In this document: positions 45,853 to 54,922 of the stretch, piece after piece
Position numbering within the stretch: the stretch's first letter is position 1
Layout: each line of letters starts with the position of its first letter
Assembly: GCA_027487485.1 (NCBI GenBank)
Contig: JAIYDN010000007.1
Span: 1 to 61,626, forward strand
Reading direction: 5' to 3'
DNA from: Planctomycetaceae bacterium
Lineage (GTDB): Bacteria > Planctomycetota > Planctomycetia > Pirellulales > Pirellulaceae
Length of the DNA stretch: 61,626 nt
Made by a program: the position numbers and the translations under genes
The notes under the pieces: model-generated
Seen by the model: the letters and a program-made list of their open reading frames with translations, nothing else
The model's database searches: none
What the model was told of the DNA's origin: nothing

Positions 45853-47238
45853 CTAGCGGATGTCTTTGCTGCCATTTCGAGAAATCGACGAAAGAGTTGA
45901 CGATTCTAGCGAGATGGGGACCGTCATCCGGGAACGCTTGCGAATGAGGTAATACTTGGAGGAAGCGGCTTGTCGGAAGCTTGGATTGTTCATAATCCAT
46001 GCCAACGATTCCAACTTGGGTGTCTGCCAATCCATCACTCCGACGATGATGTCCCCTGCCGCCAGCCGTGCTCGGTCTGCCGGACTTCCTTGCCGGATTT
46101 CGGTAATTCGAAGTCCACCCTTGTAATCTTCCCCAAGACCGGCAACTGCGGACGCCGAAACGCTGGTCAATCGGATCCCTAATTGTTCCCAAGCGGCTTC
46201 CGACGTATCGGTCTCCAAATTGGCTTTGCCACCTTCCAGAGTCACGGAATGTGCCAATCGAACCCCATCTCTTTGAATTCCGATTTCCACTTGCTCGCCA
46301 TCCCGTTTATCGAGCAACGCGAACTCAAGCTCCAATCGGTTTCGGACGGCCTTGCCCTCGACGGAATCCACCAAATCACCCGACCGGAGCTGTTGGTCTT
46401 GAAAGTCCGATGCAGTTGCCTCGCGAACCACCAACTGACTCCCGGTTTCATGAGCCGAGCGAGCGAACTTCAAACCAAGCCCGCCGGATTGCCGATAATC
46501 TGCGACCAAATCCGCCATCACTTCCATGGCGGTATCGATAGGAATCGCAAAACCTATCCCTTGCGCACCAACTCGGACGGCGACGTTGATTCCTATGACT
46601 TCCCCATCGATGTTCAGCAAAGGCCCACCTGAATTTCCGGGGTTGATGTCCGCATTCGTCTGGATCAAGTCGTGGTACTGCTGAGAACCATTGACCGGAA
46701 TGTCCCGATGCAGGGCGCTAATTATCCCAACGGTGACCGTGTTTTGATATCCGAATGGATTACCAATCGCGATGACACTTTCGCCTCGAAGCAAATCTTC
46801 GCTTCGGCCCAGGTCGATCACTGGAAGGTCGCGGTTGGTTGGGATCTTGATCAGGGCCAGGTCGGTTTCGTTATCGTGCTTCAGAAGCTTTGCGATCGCA
46901 GTTGTTCCGTCCGCCAAGGTCACTTCAATTCGATTGACTTCGTCAACAACGTGGTAGTTGGTGATAATGAAGCCGCGTCGATCAATGATGACGCCCGTTC
47001 CCATGCCGTTGACTTCTTGTTTCGACGGACCGCCCGAACTGGACGCATTAGTGATGGTCTTGTTTCCTTGGATGTTGACAACCGCAGGTTCCGCTCGCTT
47101 GATAGCTTTAACAACAGGTGTGTTTCTCGAAGAATCGAATCCGAAGACGTCCGCCCCATGAAGGGAGAAATACGCAATGGTTACCAGCAAGCTCTTGCAA
47201 GCAAATTGAAGCTGGTTTTGAAAAAGGCGAATTCTCAT
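45853..47238 (-). CDS. HtrA/DegP-type serine protease with PDZ domains
   Basis: 461 aa. An N-terminal signal peptide or anchor (residues about 10-33) precedes the trypsin-like domain, whose catalytic triad is His96 (ITNYHVVDE), Asp126 (ETDLALIKI) and Ser203 (INPGNSGGPLL). One PDZ domain follows (QQLRSGDLVDSVEGK) and a second C-terminal one (GGLRITEIRQGSPADRARLA). The protein should degrade misfolded periplasmic proteins. It is the first gene of a likely htrA-yacG-membrane protein operon. The specific paralogue name (degP, degQ, degS) cannot be set. Confidence 0.92.
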   Translation of the reverse strand: MRIRLFQNQLQFACKSLLVTIAYFSLHGADVFGFDSSRNTPVVKAIKRAEPAVVNIQGNKTITNASSSGGPSKQEVNGMGTGVIIDRRGFIITNYHVVDEVNRIEVTLADGTTAIAKLLKHDNETDLALIKIPTNRDLPVIDLGRSEDLLRGESVIAIGNPFGYQNTVTVGIISALHRDIPVNGSQQYHDLIQTNADINPGNSGGPLLNIDGEVIGINVAVRVGAQGIGFAIPIDTAMEVMADLVADYRQSGGLGLKFARSAHETGSQLVVREATASDFQDQQLRSGDLVDSVEGKAVRNRLELEFALLDKRDGEQVEIGIQRDGVRLAHSVTLEGGKANLETDTSEAAWEQLGIRLTSVSASAVAGLGEDYKGGLRITEIRQGSPADRARLAAGDIIVGVMDWQTPKLESLAWIMNNPSFRQAASSKYYLIRKRSRMTVPISLESSTLSSISRNGSKDIR

Positions 47239-47660
47239 GCTGAGCCGGGTCTAGTACTCGGAATGTTCGTAGCAATCCAACGCTCGGCGACGAACCCGCC
47301 GTGGCGGTGTCCATCGCATCGGACGAGGGGTAGCATCGGATGTTCCTTTCGTGCTGCATGATCAGGTTGTGACGACCTATTCATACTTCACCCATGCGGA
47401 GAAATTTATCCATTTATCCTAGATTACGACTTTGATCGCCAACCCCCGCATTTGCAGGGTATTCCCGCTTGGCTTCAACGCCTCGGCGACTTTAGCTATC
47501 TTGTCATTCAGCAGATATCTGATAAACAATCTCGCTGTTCGAATTTTTTGGTTGGAGCCGTGGGCGAAGAACGCACCACAAGATTCCTGCAAAAAGATAT
47601 TAGTCGCGGCAAACGATCGCGAATCTTATTTTGACTCTTAAAATAATCCTGGAGAAATCG
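47239..47660. other. 422-bp intergenic region between divergent genes
   Basis: It holds the upstream regions of htrA (leftward) and apgM (rightward). I see no gene and no promoter that I can place with confidence. Confidence 0.6.
47651..47654 (+). promoter_or_regulatory. Ribosome binding site fixing the apgM start
   Basis: GGAG at 47651-47654 lies 6 bases before the ATG at 47661. It favours that start over 47631, which would add ten residues. Confidence 0.65.
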
Positions 47661-48866
47661 ATGGACATGCACACTTTGACCCGCGAATTACAACTGAGCA
47701 ACGACAGCAAGATCGTCATGCTGGTTGCAGATGGGTTGGGTGGCTTGCCCATGAAGACCGGCGGCAAGACAGAGCTTGAAACCGCTTCCACTCCCAATCT
47801 TGATGCGTTGGCTCGAATTGGTGTCCAAGGAGCTAGCATTCCCGTCAAGCCGGGCATTGCTCCAGGAAGCGGTCCGGGCCACTTGGGCTTGTTCGGCTAC
47901 GATCCGCTGCACTACCAAATCGGTCGCGGAGCGCTGGAAGCAACCGGTATCGGATTTGAGCTAAAAGATGGCGACGTGGCCATTCGATGCAACTTTTGTA
48001 CGTTGGATGCCAATGGATGCATTTCGGACCGTCGGGCTGGCCGGATCAGCAGCGAAGAAAGCGCACCACTCGCGATTTCTCTTCGGCAAATCAAAATTCC
48101 GGGAATCGAAATTTTTGTTGAACCCGTGAAGGAGCACCGATTTGTAGTGGTATTCCGCGGACCAGGACTAGGCGGTAACGTTGCCGATACCGATCCTCAA
48201 AAAACGGGAGTTCCGCCTCTCGATCCGCGAGCCAATGACTCCGCCAGCGAAAAGACCGTCGAAGTTGCGAAGGAGTTTCTTGCTCAGGCCAAAAAAATCT
48301 TGGCCGGCCATCCCAAGGCAAATTTCCACACGATGCGAGGGTTTGCAAACAAACCGAATCTACCTTCTTACCAAGAAGTTTACGGTTTACGAGCCGCTGC
48401 GATCGCTGTTTACCCCATGTACAAGGGACTTGCTCGGTTGGTGGGAATGGATATCGTTGGTTCAGCCCAGACGCTGGCCGAACAAATCGATACACTGGAG
48501 AAGCTATGGTCCCAGTACGACTTTTTCTTCTTGCATTTCAAGTATACAGACAGCACGGGGGAAGACGGGAATTTTGATGAAAAGGTAAAACGCATCGAGG
48601 AACTGGATAGCTTGATTCCTCGCATCTCCAAACTCAATCCGACCGTGACGATTGTAACCGGGGATCACAGCACCCCCAGCTTCTTGCAAGGGCATTCTTG
48701 GCATCCAGTACCAACCTTGTTGGTATCCGATTGCTGTCGGCCAGATCCTCACACCGCGTTCAACGAATCCACATGCATCACGGGTGGTCTAGGACATTTT
48801 GAGGCTCAGTATTTGATGACGCTTGCCTTAGCAAACGCAGGCCGGCTTGGAAAATACGGCGCGTAA
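47661..48866 (+). CDS. apgM: Cofactor-independent phosphoglycerate mutase, archaeal type
   Basis: 401 aa. The alkaline phosphatase-like metal site is visible: Asp24 in MLVADGLGGLP and the catalytic Ser70 in PGIAPGSGPGHLGLFGYDP, with FFFLHFKYTDSTGEDGNFDE and VTGDHSTPSFLQGHSWHP completing the metal ligands. It interconverts 3- and 2-phosphoglycerate in glycolysis. The gene stands alone, convergent with the M48 protease gene. Confidence 0.93.
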   Translation: MDMHTLTRELQLSNDSKIVMLVADGLGGLPMKTGGKTELETASTPNLDALARIGVQGASIPVKPGIAPGSGPGHLGLFGYDPLHYQIGRGALEATGIGFELKDGDVAIRCNFCTLDANGCISDRRAGRISSEESAPLAISLRQIKIPGIEIFVEPVKEHRFVVVFRGPGLGGNVADTDPQKTGVPPLDPRANDSASEKTVEVAKEFLAQAKKILAGHPKANFHTMRGFANKPNLPSYQEVYGLRAAAIAVYPMYKGLARLVGMDIVGSAQTLAEQIDTLEKLWSQYDFFFLHFKYTDSTGEDGNFDEKVKRIEELDSLIPRISKLNPTVTIVTGDHSTPSFLQGHSWHPVPTLLVSDCCRPDPHTAFNESTCITGGLGHFEAQYLMTLALANAGRLGKYGA

Positions 48867-48890
48867 AAATACGGGCATGCCGAAAGATCA

Positions 48891-48912
48891 CCGCTGGCCT
48901 TTATGCCAGCGG
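48891..48912. terminator. Hairpin between convergent apgM and M48 genes
   Basis: ccgctggc (48891-48898) pairs with gccagcgg (48905-48912), an 8-bp stem with a 6-base loop. No T-run of note follows, so it is a candidate bidirectional terminator. Confidence 0.45.
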
Positions 48913-48942
48913 ATTACTTGACCGGGCCAAGCGAAAGGGCGA

Positions 48943-50916
48943 CTACTTTTTTGCGATGATCGGCGGCATGGGGCAGCCCAAGGCGTCGGATATGATCCGG
49001 AACAAATCGGTTTCACTTAGAGTCACATGCCCGTCTGCCGCGATGCACTCTGCGAAGCTTTCCAGCATCTGACGCTTCAATGCTGGCGAAATATTCTCCA
49101 GCTGATTGAGCGCCTTGTCGAGCTCCTTCAGTGAGCACATCTCCAAAGGCAATAAATCCATCGATCCTGCGACTTTGGAACTACGCTTGCATCCTTGTTG
49201 GAAAGCCTTCCTTGGATCGCTGTTATTCCCGCCGGCATGTGCCAACGCAGAAAGCACGATCTGAAATGCCTTTGGTATATCTTTAGGGCCAGGTGAATCC
49301 GAAGCAGAAGCAATTGGGGCGATTATCCGATCGACAAGTCTCTTTTGAATGAAACGATGGACGGCGAATTCGAAGAGGGACCATTTGCGGTCGGCTTGAA
49401 TCAACTTTCGAACGGTCAGTCGAAACGCGTTCACTTGAGCGGGGGACATTTGGTGCAAGGCTGGCAGAGCGAGACAAACAACGGGCAGTCGTTGCTCCAA
49501 AACCAAACGATCCACCGAAGGCAGAACTCGTTTTAGTTCCGCGAGCGCACGTTGATCGCATGTCGATTCCAGATCGTTCATTTGGGCGCTTCGCACCGTT
49601 GCGTCGGTGCTGGGGGCCAGTAACAAAGCGTAGATAACCGCAACTGCACCAAGTGGGTCGCGTACATCTTCGGACAAAGTTCGCTCCAGTTGGTCCACGA
49701 GGCCATGAACATGTTCGATATGTTCCGTCGTCGGCTCGCCAATTTGTTCGACAACCGCAACCGGCTTGGACTCCAGCGCATCGGCCCCTGACAAAGCCGA
49801 CTGATGCGACGCGGCAAACGACGCCCGTTGCATTGATAGAGATCGAGGATCCACCAATTCAGAATCGGAGTGGAGAATGGTGTTGGTTTCGGCAAATGGA
49901 CCAGAAAATCGAGGGTCAATTCGCTTGACTCGGGTGAGCAATGGCGGGTGGGTCGCAAACATCAACGACATCACACTGCTACCAAAAAACATATGACTTG
50001 CTTCCATGGCCCTTGCAGACTTTAGACTCGAATGCGTTGGCCAACCACCAATTTTCTTCAAGGCATCCGCGATTCCAGAAGGATTGCGAGTGAACTGGAC
50101 GGCCGAGGCATCCGCCAGGAATTCACGCTGCCTAGAAACGGCAGCCTTGATCCAGTTGGCAAAGAAAACGCCGATGTAACCGATCACCACAAGAGCTGCC
50201 CCCACCAGAGCCAGCCCCATGACGATTCCTATCACCCCTTTGTCGTCATTGGAACTGCGCCGTGGACGATAGTGGGAAAGTTCAGAGAGCAGTCGCAACA
50301 GAAAGTAACCCAGAAGAGCGATGATGAGAATGCCGTGCAGCAATCCAATGAGCCGCAGATTGAGCTTCATGTCACCGTTGAGAATATGGCTAAATTCGTG
50401 CGCGATAACACCTTGGAGCTCGTCCCGTCTCAGTGTATTGATCGCTCCGCGAGTAATACCTATCACGGCATTTTGAGGTGTTGTACCTGCCGCGAACGCG
50501 TTGATGCCAAGCTCGTTCTCCAAAAGATAGACCGGCGGAACAGGAGTGCCCGAGGCTAAGGCCATTTCCTCGACGACGTTTAATAGAATTCGCTCTTCGA
50601 GCACACGCGTGTTGGCTGGCACCTTGATACCACCCAAAGACACCGCCACATGCTCTCCACCAGACCCAAGCATCCAAATTTTGTAGATGCAGCCAGTCGC
50701 AATCAGCAACAAGACTCCGCCAACAACACTCAACAGAAGCAACGGATTCCATTCCAGAACCGCATGAGGATGATCTGTGTCTTTGCTCAGGTAGCTTAGG
50801 ATACCTGCAAAGGTGAAATAAACCGCTGCAACAATGCAAGCGACGGTGAGCAAAAAGTAAACCATCAGAAACACGCTGTTACGGCGTGCTCTGTCTTGGT
50901 GTTGAAAGAAATCCAC
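48943..50916 (-). CDS. M48 zinc metalloprotease (HtpX-like) with TerB-like C-terminus
   Basis: 657 aa, about twice the size of HtpX. Two transmembrane helices open the protein. The protease site HEFSH is at residues 173-177 (GVIAHEFSHILNGDMKLN), with the third ligand Glu in REFLADASAVQFTRNP; two more membrane helices lie between. The second half is soluble. It ends in LESFAECIAADGHVTLSETD, a pattern seen in TerB-like metal-binding domains. The pairing with LemA, 15 bases upstream, is a common bacterial arrangement. It probably degrades damaged membrane proteins. Confidence 0.88.
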   Translation of the reverse strand: MDFFQHQDRARRNSVFLMVYFLLTVACIVAAVYFTFAGILSYLSKDTDHPHAVLEWNPLLLLSVVGGVLLLIATGCIYKIWMLGSGGEHVAVSLGGIKVPANTRVLEERILLNVVEEMALASGTPVPPVYLLENELGINAFAAGTTPQNAVIGITRGAINTLRRDELQGVIAHEFSHILNGDMKLNLRLIGLLHGILIIALLGYFLLRLLSELSHYRPRRSSNDDKGVIGIVMGLALVGAALVVIGYIGVFFANWIKAAVSRQREFLADASAVQFTRNPSGIADALKKIGGWPTHSSLKSARAMEASHMFFGSSVMSLMFATHPPLLTRVKRIDPRFSGPFAETNTILHSDSELVDPRSLSMQRASFAASHQSALSGADALESKPVAVVEQIGEPTTEHIEHVHGLVDQLERTLSEDVRDPLGAVAVIYALLLAPSTDATVRSAQMNDLESTCDQRALAELKRVLPSVDRLVLEQRLPVVCLALPALHQMSPAQVNAFRLTVRKLIQADRKWSLFEFAVHRFIQKRLVDRIIAPIASASDSPGPKDIPKAFQIVLSALAHAGGNNSDPRKAFQQGCKRSSKVAGSMDLLPLEMCSLKELDKALNQLENISPALKRQMLESFAECIAADGHVTLSETDLFRIISDALGCPMPPIIAKK

Positions 50917-50931
50917 GTTCGCTAGCTCCGC

Positions 50932-51546
50932 TTAAAACTGGACCTTAACTGCTTCTCGCTCCGTTGGGGCGGTGATTTCAAACAGCGCAGCTGGAGTGAA
51001 CCGACCGAAACCTGCTACAAGATTGCTTGGGAAACTCTCACACGCAATGTTGTAACTGGTTACTGCGTCATTAAAGGCTTGTCGTGCGAACGACACCTTG
51101 TTCTCCGTACTCGTTAGTTCCTCCTGAAGGGCAAGCATGTTCTGGTTGGCTTTCAAATCAGGATAAGCTTCCGAGAGACCGATGAACTTAGTCAAAGAAC
51201 CAGCCAATGCAACTTCTGCGGTCGATAAATTTTGCATCGCTTGCGAATCCGCGGGATTGGCTGCGGCTGCTTGGCCGGCTGACTGTGCCGCGTTTCGGGC
51301 TCGTATTACCGCATCCAAGGTCTCCTTCTCGTGCTTCATGTAGCCTTTGGCGACTTCCACTAAATTTGGAATCAGCTCGTAACGGCGTTTTAGCTGGACA
51401 TCAATTTGAGCGAACGCATTTTTGAATCGGTTTTTCAACGCGACAAGATTGTTGTAGAGAGAAACAAGATATGAACCAAACAGCAGGGCAATCACCCCCA
51501 TGATGACCAAACCGACGACAAACCCCATCATTTTACTTCTCCCCAA
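50932..51546 (-). CDS. LemA family protein
   Basis: 204 aa. One N-terminal membrane helix (FVVGLVIMGVIALLFGSYLV) is followed by the helical LemA domain, with the conserved YNNLVALKNRFKNAFAQIDV, QLKRRYELIPNLVEVAKGYM and the late ASEFPSNLVAGF-like segment (CESFPSNLVAGFGRF). LemA proteins form helical bundles facing outside; their role is unknown, but they are often encoded beside HtpX-type proteases, as here. It is first in a two-gene operon. Confidence 0.93.
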   Translation of the reverse strand: MGRSKMMGFVVGLVIMGVIALLFGSYLVSLYNNLVALKNRFKNAFAQIDVQLKRRYELIPNLVEVAKGYMKHEKETLDAVIRARNAAQSAGQAAAANPADSQAMQNLSTAEVALAGSLTKFIGLSEAYPDLKANQNMLALQEELTSTENKVSFARQAFNDAVTSYNIACESFPSNLVAGFGRFTPAALFEITAPTEREAVKVQF

Positions 51547-51882
51547 AAACCACTAAAGGAAACAACCATTTACGCGGTAGTTTACACGTTTTCTAAGTGG
51601 TTACCATCAGGCGAGCCTAGCGGGGTTGGCTTGTAAGAATTTTGTTTCAAGCCATGAAAAAGCCTCAATTCAAAATCCGGCTGTTTTCCTGAGTACTAGA
51701 TGCCGATTTTGAGACCTTACATGGGAATTAGGCGCCCTGCCACACGGTAAGCTAGGATTGCATTATAATGGGCTTACGGCCTCATGATGCCCATTCTGGC
51801 GGGTTCCTTCTTGGAAGAAACCGTGAATCCTGGCATAATGGAACAGGCGATTTGGTTCCACGACTTGGAAAGACGAGCGAGT
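51547..51882. other. 336-bp intergenic region between divergent genes
   Basis: It separates lemA and the TPR-PSD1 gene. An open frame extends from 51784 into the gene but lacks family sequence. Apart from a perfect -10 hexamer at 51764, I see nothing definite. Confidence 0.55.
51764..51769 (+). promoter_or_regulatory. Perfect -10 hexamer for the TPR-PSD1 operon
   Basis: TATAAT at 51764-51769 lies about 115 bases before the ATG at 51883. The correctly spaced -35 position is not a good match. Confidence 0.35.
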
Positions 51883-54800
51883 ATGAACGTTTTGAATGTC
51901 AAGGTTAGCAGGCAATCCGTGATGGTTGCCTGTTTATTTGCTTCCATAAGTGGCTTCTGCCACCTTCGAGTCGATGCTTTTCAAGGAGCAGCCCCGCCGG
52001 CTGTTAAGGAAAAGGATCCGAAGCAGGTTCAAATCGAAACGATTCTGAAAGATGCGGAGCAGCACTTAGAGAACCGTGCTTGGGAGCAGGCAAATGGCCT
52101 TTGCGAATCGATTTTAGCGATTAACGATAAAGCCGTTGCTGCGAATGTGCTTCGCGGCCGCGTGCTTCTAGGAAAAGGGGACTTCGAAGCGGCGGTTGCT
52201 GAATTCGATACTGGATTGGCGCTTCCAGCTCGCGATGAATACTCGATCCTTGCCCGAGCCGACGCATACGCATTCCGTTCAAAAGCGTTGTTCGAGCTCG
52301 GGAAATTCCTCAAAGCGATCGACAGTGCTTACCTGGGGACCTTGGAAAGATCCGACCACGTTGGGTGCCATTTCAATCGAGCAAAGGCGTACATTGCTCG
52401 GGCGGAATACGATCGATCGATCAACAGCTTGAACCGTATCCTGCAGATCGATCCCAAGCATTCGGATGCGTACAGCTTGCGAGGGCATGTATACACACTC
52501 AAGCAGAACTACGATCAGTCGATTGCAGACCAGACTAAAGCCATCGAGCTGAACGGTACCAATGCACTTGCTTACGAACGTCGGGCCGTTGCACATCTCG
52601 CGAAGAAAGACCCCGTTAAGTCCAAGCAGGATTTGGAGCAAGCTCTTCAAATCAACCCGAATTTGCCAGAGGCTTTGTGCGATCGTGCTGCCGTTTATGC
52701 CATGGGCAAGGATTACGTGCGGGCAAACACCGATCTGGACGCCGCTCTGGCTGTGAACCCACGCAACGCTCAAGCTCATTTTGTTCGAAGCAAGATCTAT
52801 CGCGCTCAAGGCAATTCCGAAGGCGCTTTGAGTTCGTTGGACCAAGCGATTGCGGCCGGGGCCGATGCAACCATCTATTGCGAACGAGGAAATGCACTGC
52901 TTGAAGAAAAAGATGCCGAGAAAGCCATTTTGGACTTCAGTCGCGCGATCGAAATCAACCCAAAGATGCTAGCGGCTCACCAAGGGCGCTATAAGTGCAA
53001 CAAGCGACTGGGAAATACAGAGGAGATGCAAGCTGACTTGGTCAAAGTGAAGGAATTGACACCGGCAAAACCCGAAGAAAAGAAAAAGGGAGAGAAAAAA
53101 GCGGAGCCGCCGATCCCCAAGTTCGTTGTAAAGGCGAAACCGGTCGACCCTGCAAAGCTACCTCAAGTTTTAGCTTCCGCGAGAAAGATCGACAGCTACA
53201 TCACAGCGAACTACGCCAAGTACTCGGTCAAACCGAACGAACCCCTAAACGACTATCAGTTCCTTCGACGTGTTTACTTGGATTTGAATGGGACGATTCC
53301 CAATCTGAAGGAAATCAACCGCTTCATGATTTCTACCGACACGGATAAGCGTTCCAAGCTGATCGACGAACTGTTGAACAGCGAGGGATACGCCAGCCAC
53401 TTTTTCAATTACTGGGTAGACATTCTTCGATATCGTGATTCGCTGAACTTTGGCGTTCGAGGTGAACCGTACCGCCAGTGGATCAAGCAGTCGCTTGCTG
53501 AGAACAAGCCATGGAACAGAATGACCTACGAGATGATGACGGCTCAAGGATTGATTTGGAACAATCCTGCGGCAGGTTATTTGCAACGCGATCCAGGTAT
53601 GCCACTGGATGTCATGAACAACACAATTCGAATTTTTCTTGGAACTCGGATCGGCTGCGCCCAGTGCCACAACCACCCGTTTGACCGTTGGACTCAAAAA
53701 GAGTTTTACGAAATGGCGGCTTTCACTGTCGGCACGCAGACAAGCACCTACGGGGGCGACAAGCGTTTCTTTGACGTCGATCCGTCCATTCGTCTTCGAG
53801 CCGAATATGAGAAGATCGAACAGGAAGAAGAAGATCGTAGAAACAATGGTTATGTTTTCGATCGCATGATCAACAACAACATGACAATCCTGAACGACAA
53901 CGTCGACGCAAAAATTAGACTACCCAAGGATTATGCTTACGACGATGCAAAGCCAGAATCAATCGTGGAGCCGAAAACATTGTTCGGGAAGCCTGCGGAT
54001 ATCAAGCCGGGCGAGCCACCTCGGAAGGCATTCGCCCGTTGGCTTGTCTCGAAAGACAATCCTCGTTTTGCCAAAACCATTGCGAATCGTTTATGGAAGC
54101 AGATCTTTGGTGCCGGGCAAATCGAGCCAGTCGATGACATGATGGACACCACCGTCGCTGAAAATCCAGAGCTGATGAATTTTCTAGAATCGGAAATGAA
54201 GCGGCTCAATTTTGACATGAAGGAATACATTCGTATCCTGATGCACACCGAAGTTTACCAGCGGGAAGCGAGCGGTACGGAACTGGTTTCCGAAGAACCC
54301 TATCACTTCCCTGGCCCCGTTTTGCGTCGCATGTCTGCAGAGCAAGTTTGGGATTCTTTCTTAACACTCACCGCAGATTCGATCGAATATCGTGAACCCC
54401 CTGCCACCTTGCGAACTCAAGTGGTTAGTTTGGATTTGACCAAAGCATCGGCGATGGAAGTGGTGCAAGCCGAACGGGAGGGGGGCAAAGTAGATTATCA
54501 AGCCGCGGTCAATCAAGGTAAGTTCCAGTTTAAGGGACAGTTTATGGCGCGCGCTTCCGAGATGCCTTCCCCATTGCCACCGGATCACTTTCTTCGCCTT
54601 TTTGGCCAGTCGGACCGTGAGCTAATCTCCAGTTCCTCGTACGCAGGTTCTGTGCCTCAAATTCTGATGATGTTCAATGGACCAATGTCCCACAAACTGT
54701 TGGAAAAAGATTCGACCATTTACAACAACATCATTCGCAAGAAGACCATTCACGAAGGCATTCGAACGGTGTTTCTGACCATCTTGTCCCGGCCACCTGA

Positions 54801-54912
54801 TGCAGACGAAATGGCACTTGCCGTCGGTGAAGTCAAAGAAGATGGGCCTGTTGGCTATGGAAACGTAGTCTGGTCGTTGCTCAATACCCGCGAATTTCTT
54901 TTCATTCAATAA
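51883..54912 (+). CDS. TPR-PSD1 protein (TPR plus DUF1549-DUF1553)
   Basis: About 1009 aa from the ATG at 51883 (MNVLNVKVSRQSVMVACLFA); an ATG at 51784 would put 33 residues in front of the signal peptide. Residues about 45-360 are eight to ten TPR-like repeats (YDRSINSLNRILQIDPKHSD, YDQSIADQTKAIELNGTNAL). A Lys/Glu-rich linker leads to DUF1549 (NDYQFLRRVYLDLNGTIPNL) with the CxxCH motif CAQCH at about residue 592, and DUF1553 (RKAFARWLVSKDNPRFAKTI). The PSCyt1 cytochrome domain usual in PSD1 proteins is replaced by TPRs. The paired DUF1501 gene follows by 10 bases. It is exported, and its role is unknown. Confidence 0.9.
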   Translation: MNVLNVKVSRQSVMVACLFASISGFCHLRVDAFQGAAPPAVKEKDPKQVQIETILKDAEQHLENRAWEQANGLCESILAINDKAVAANVLRGRVLLGKGDFEAAVAEFDTGLALPARDEYSILARADAYAFRSKALFELGKFLKAIDSAYLGTLERSDHVGCHFNRAKAYIARAEYDRSINSLNRILQIDPKHSDAYSLRGHVYTLKQNYDQSIADQTKAIELNGTNALAYERRAVAHLAKKDPVKSKQDLEQALQINPNLPEALCDRAAVYAMGKDYVRANTDLDAALAVNPRNAQAHFVRSKIYRAQGNSEGALSSLDQAIAAGADATIYCERGNALLEEKDAEKAILDFSRAIEINPKMLAAHQGRYKCNKRLGNTEEMQADLVKVKELTPAKPEEKKKGEKKAEPPIPKFVVKAKPVDPAKLPQVLASARKIDSYITANYAKYSVKPNEPLNDYQFLRRVYLDLNGTIPNLKEINRFMISTDTDKRSKLIDELLNSEGYASHFFNYWVDILRYRDSLNFGVRGEPYRQWIKQSLAENKPWNRMTYEMMTAQGLIWNNPAAGYLQRDPGMPLDVMNNTIRIFLGTRIGCAQCHNHPFDRWTQKEFYEMAAFTVGTQTSTYGGDKRFFDVDPSIRLRAEYEKIEQEEEDRRNNGYVFDRMINNNMTILNDNVDAKIRLPKDYAYDDAKPESIVEPKTLFGKPADIKPGEPPRKAFARWLVSKDNPRFAKTIANRLWKQIFGAGQIEPVDDMMDTTVAENPELMNFLESEMKRLNFDMKEYIRILMHTEVYQREASGTELVSEEPYHFPGPVLRRMSAEQVWDSFLTLTADSIEYREPPATLRTQVVSLDLTKASAMEVVQAEREGGKVDYQAAVNQGKFQFKGQFMARASEMPSPLPPDHFLRLFGQSDRELISSSSYAGSVPQILMMFNGPMSHKLLEKDSTIYNNIIRKKTIHEGIRTVFLTILSRPPDADEMALAVGEVKEDGPVGYGNVVWSLLNTREFLFIQ

Positions 54913-54922
54913 TCAGGAAACC

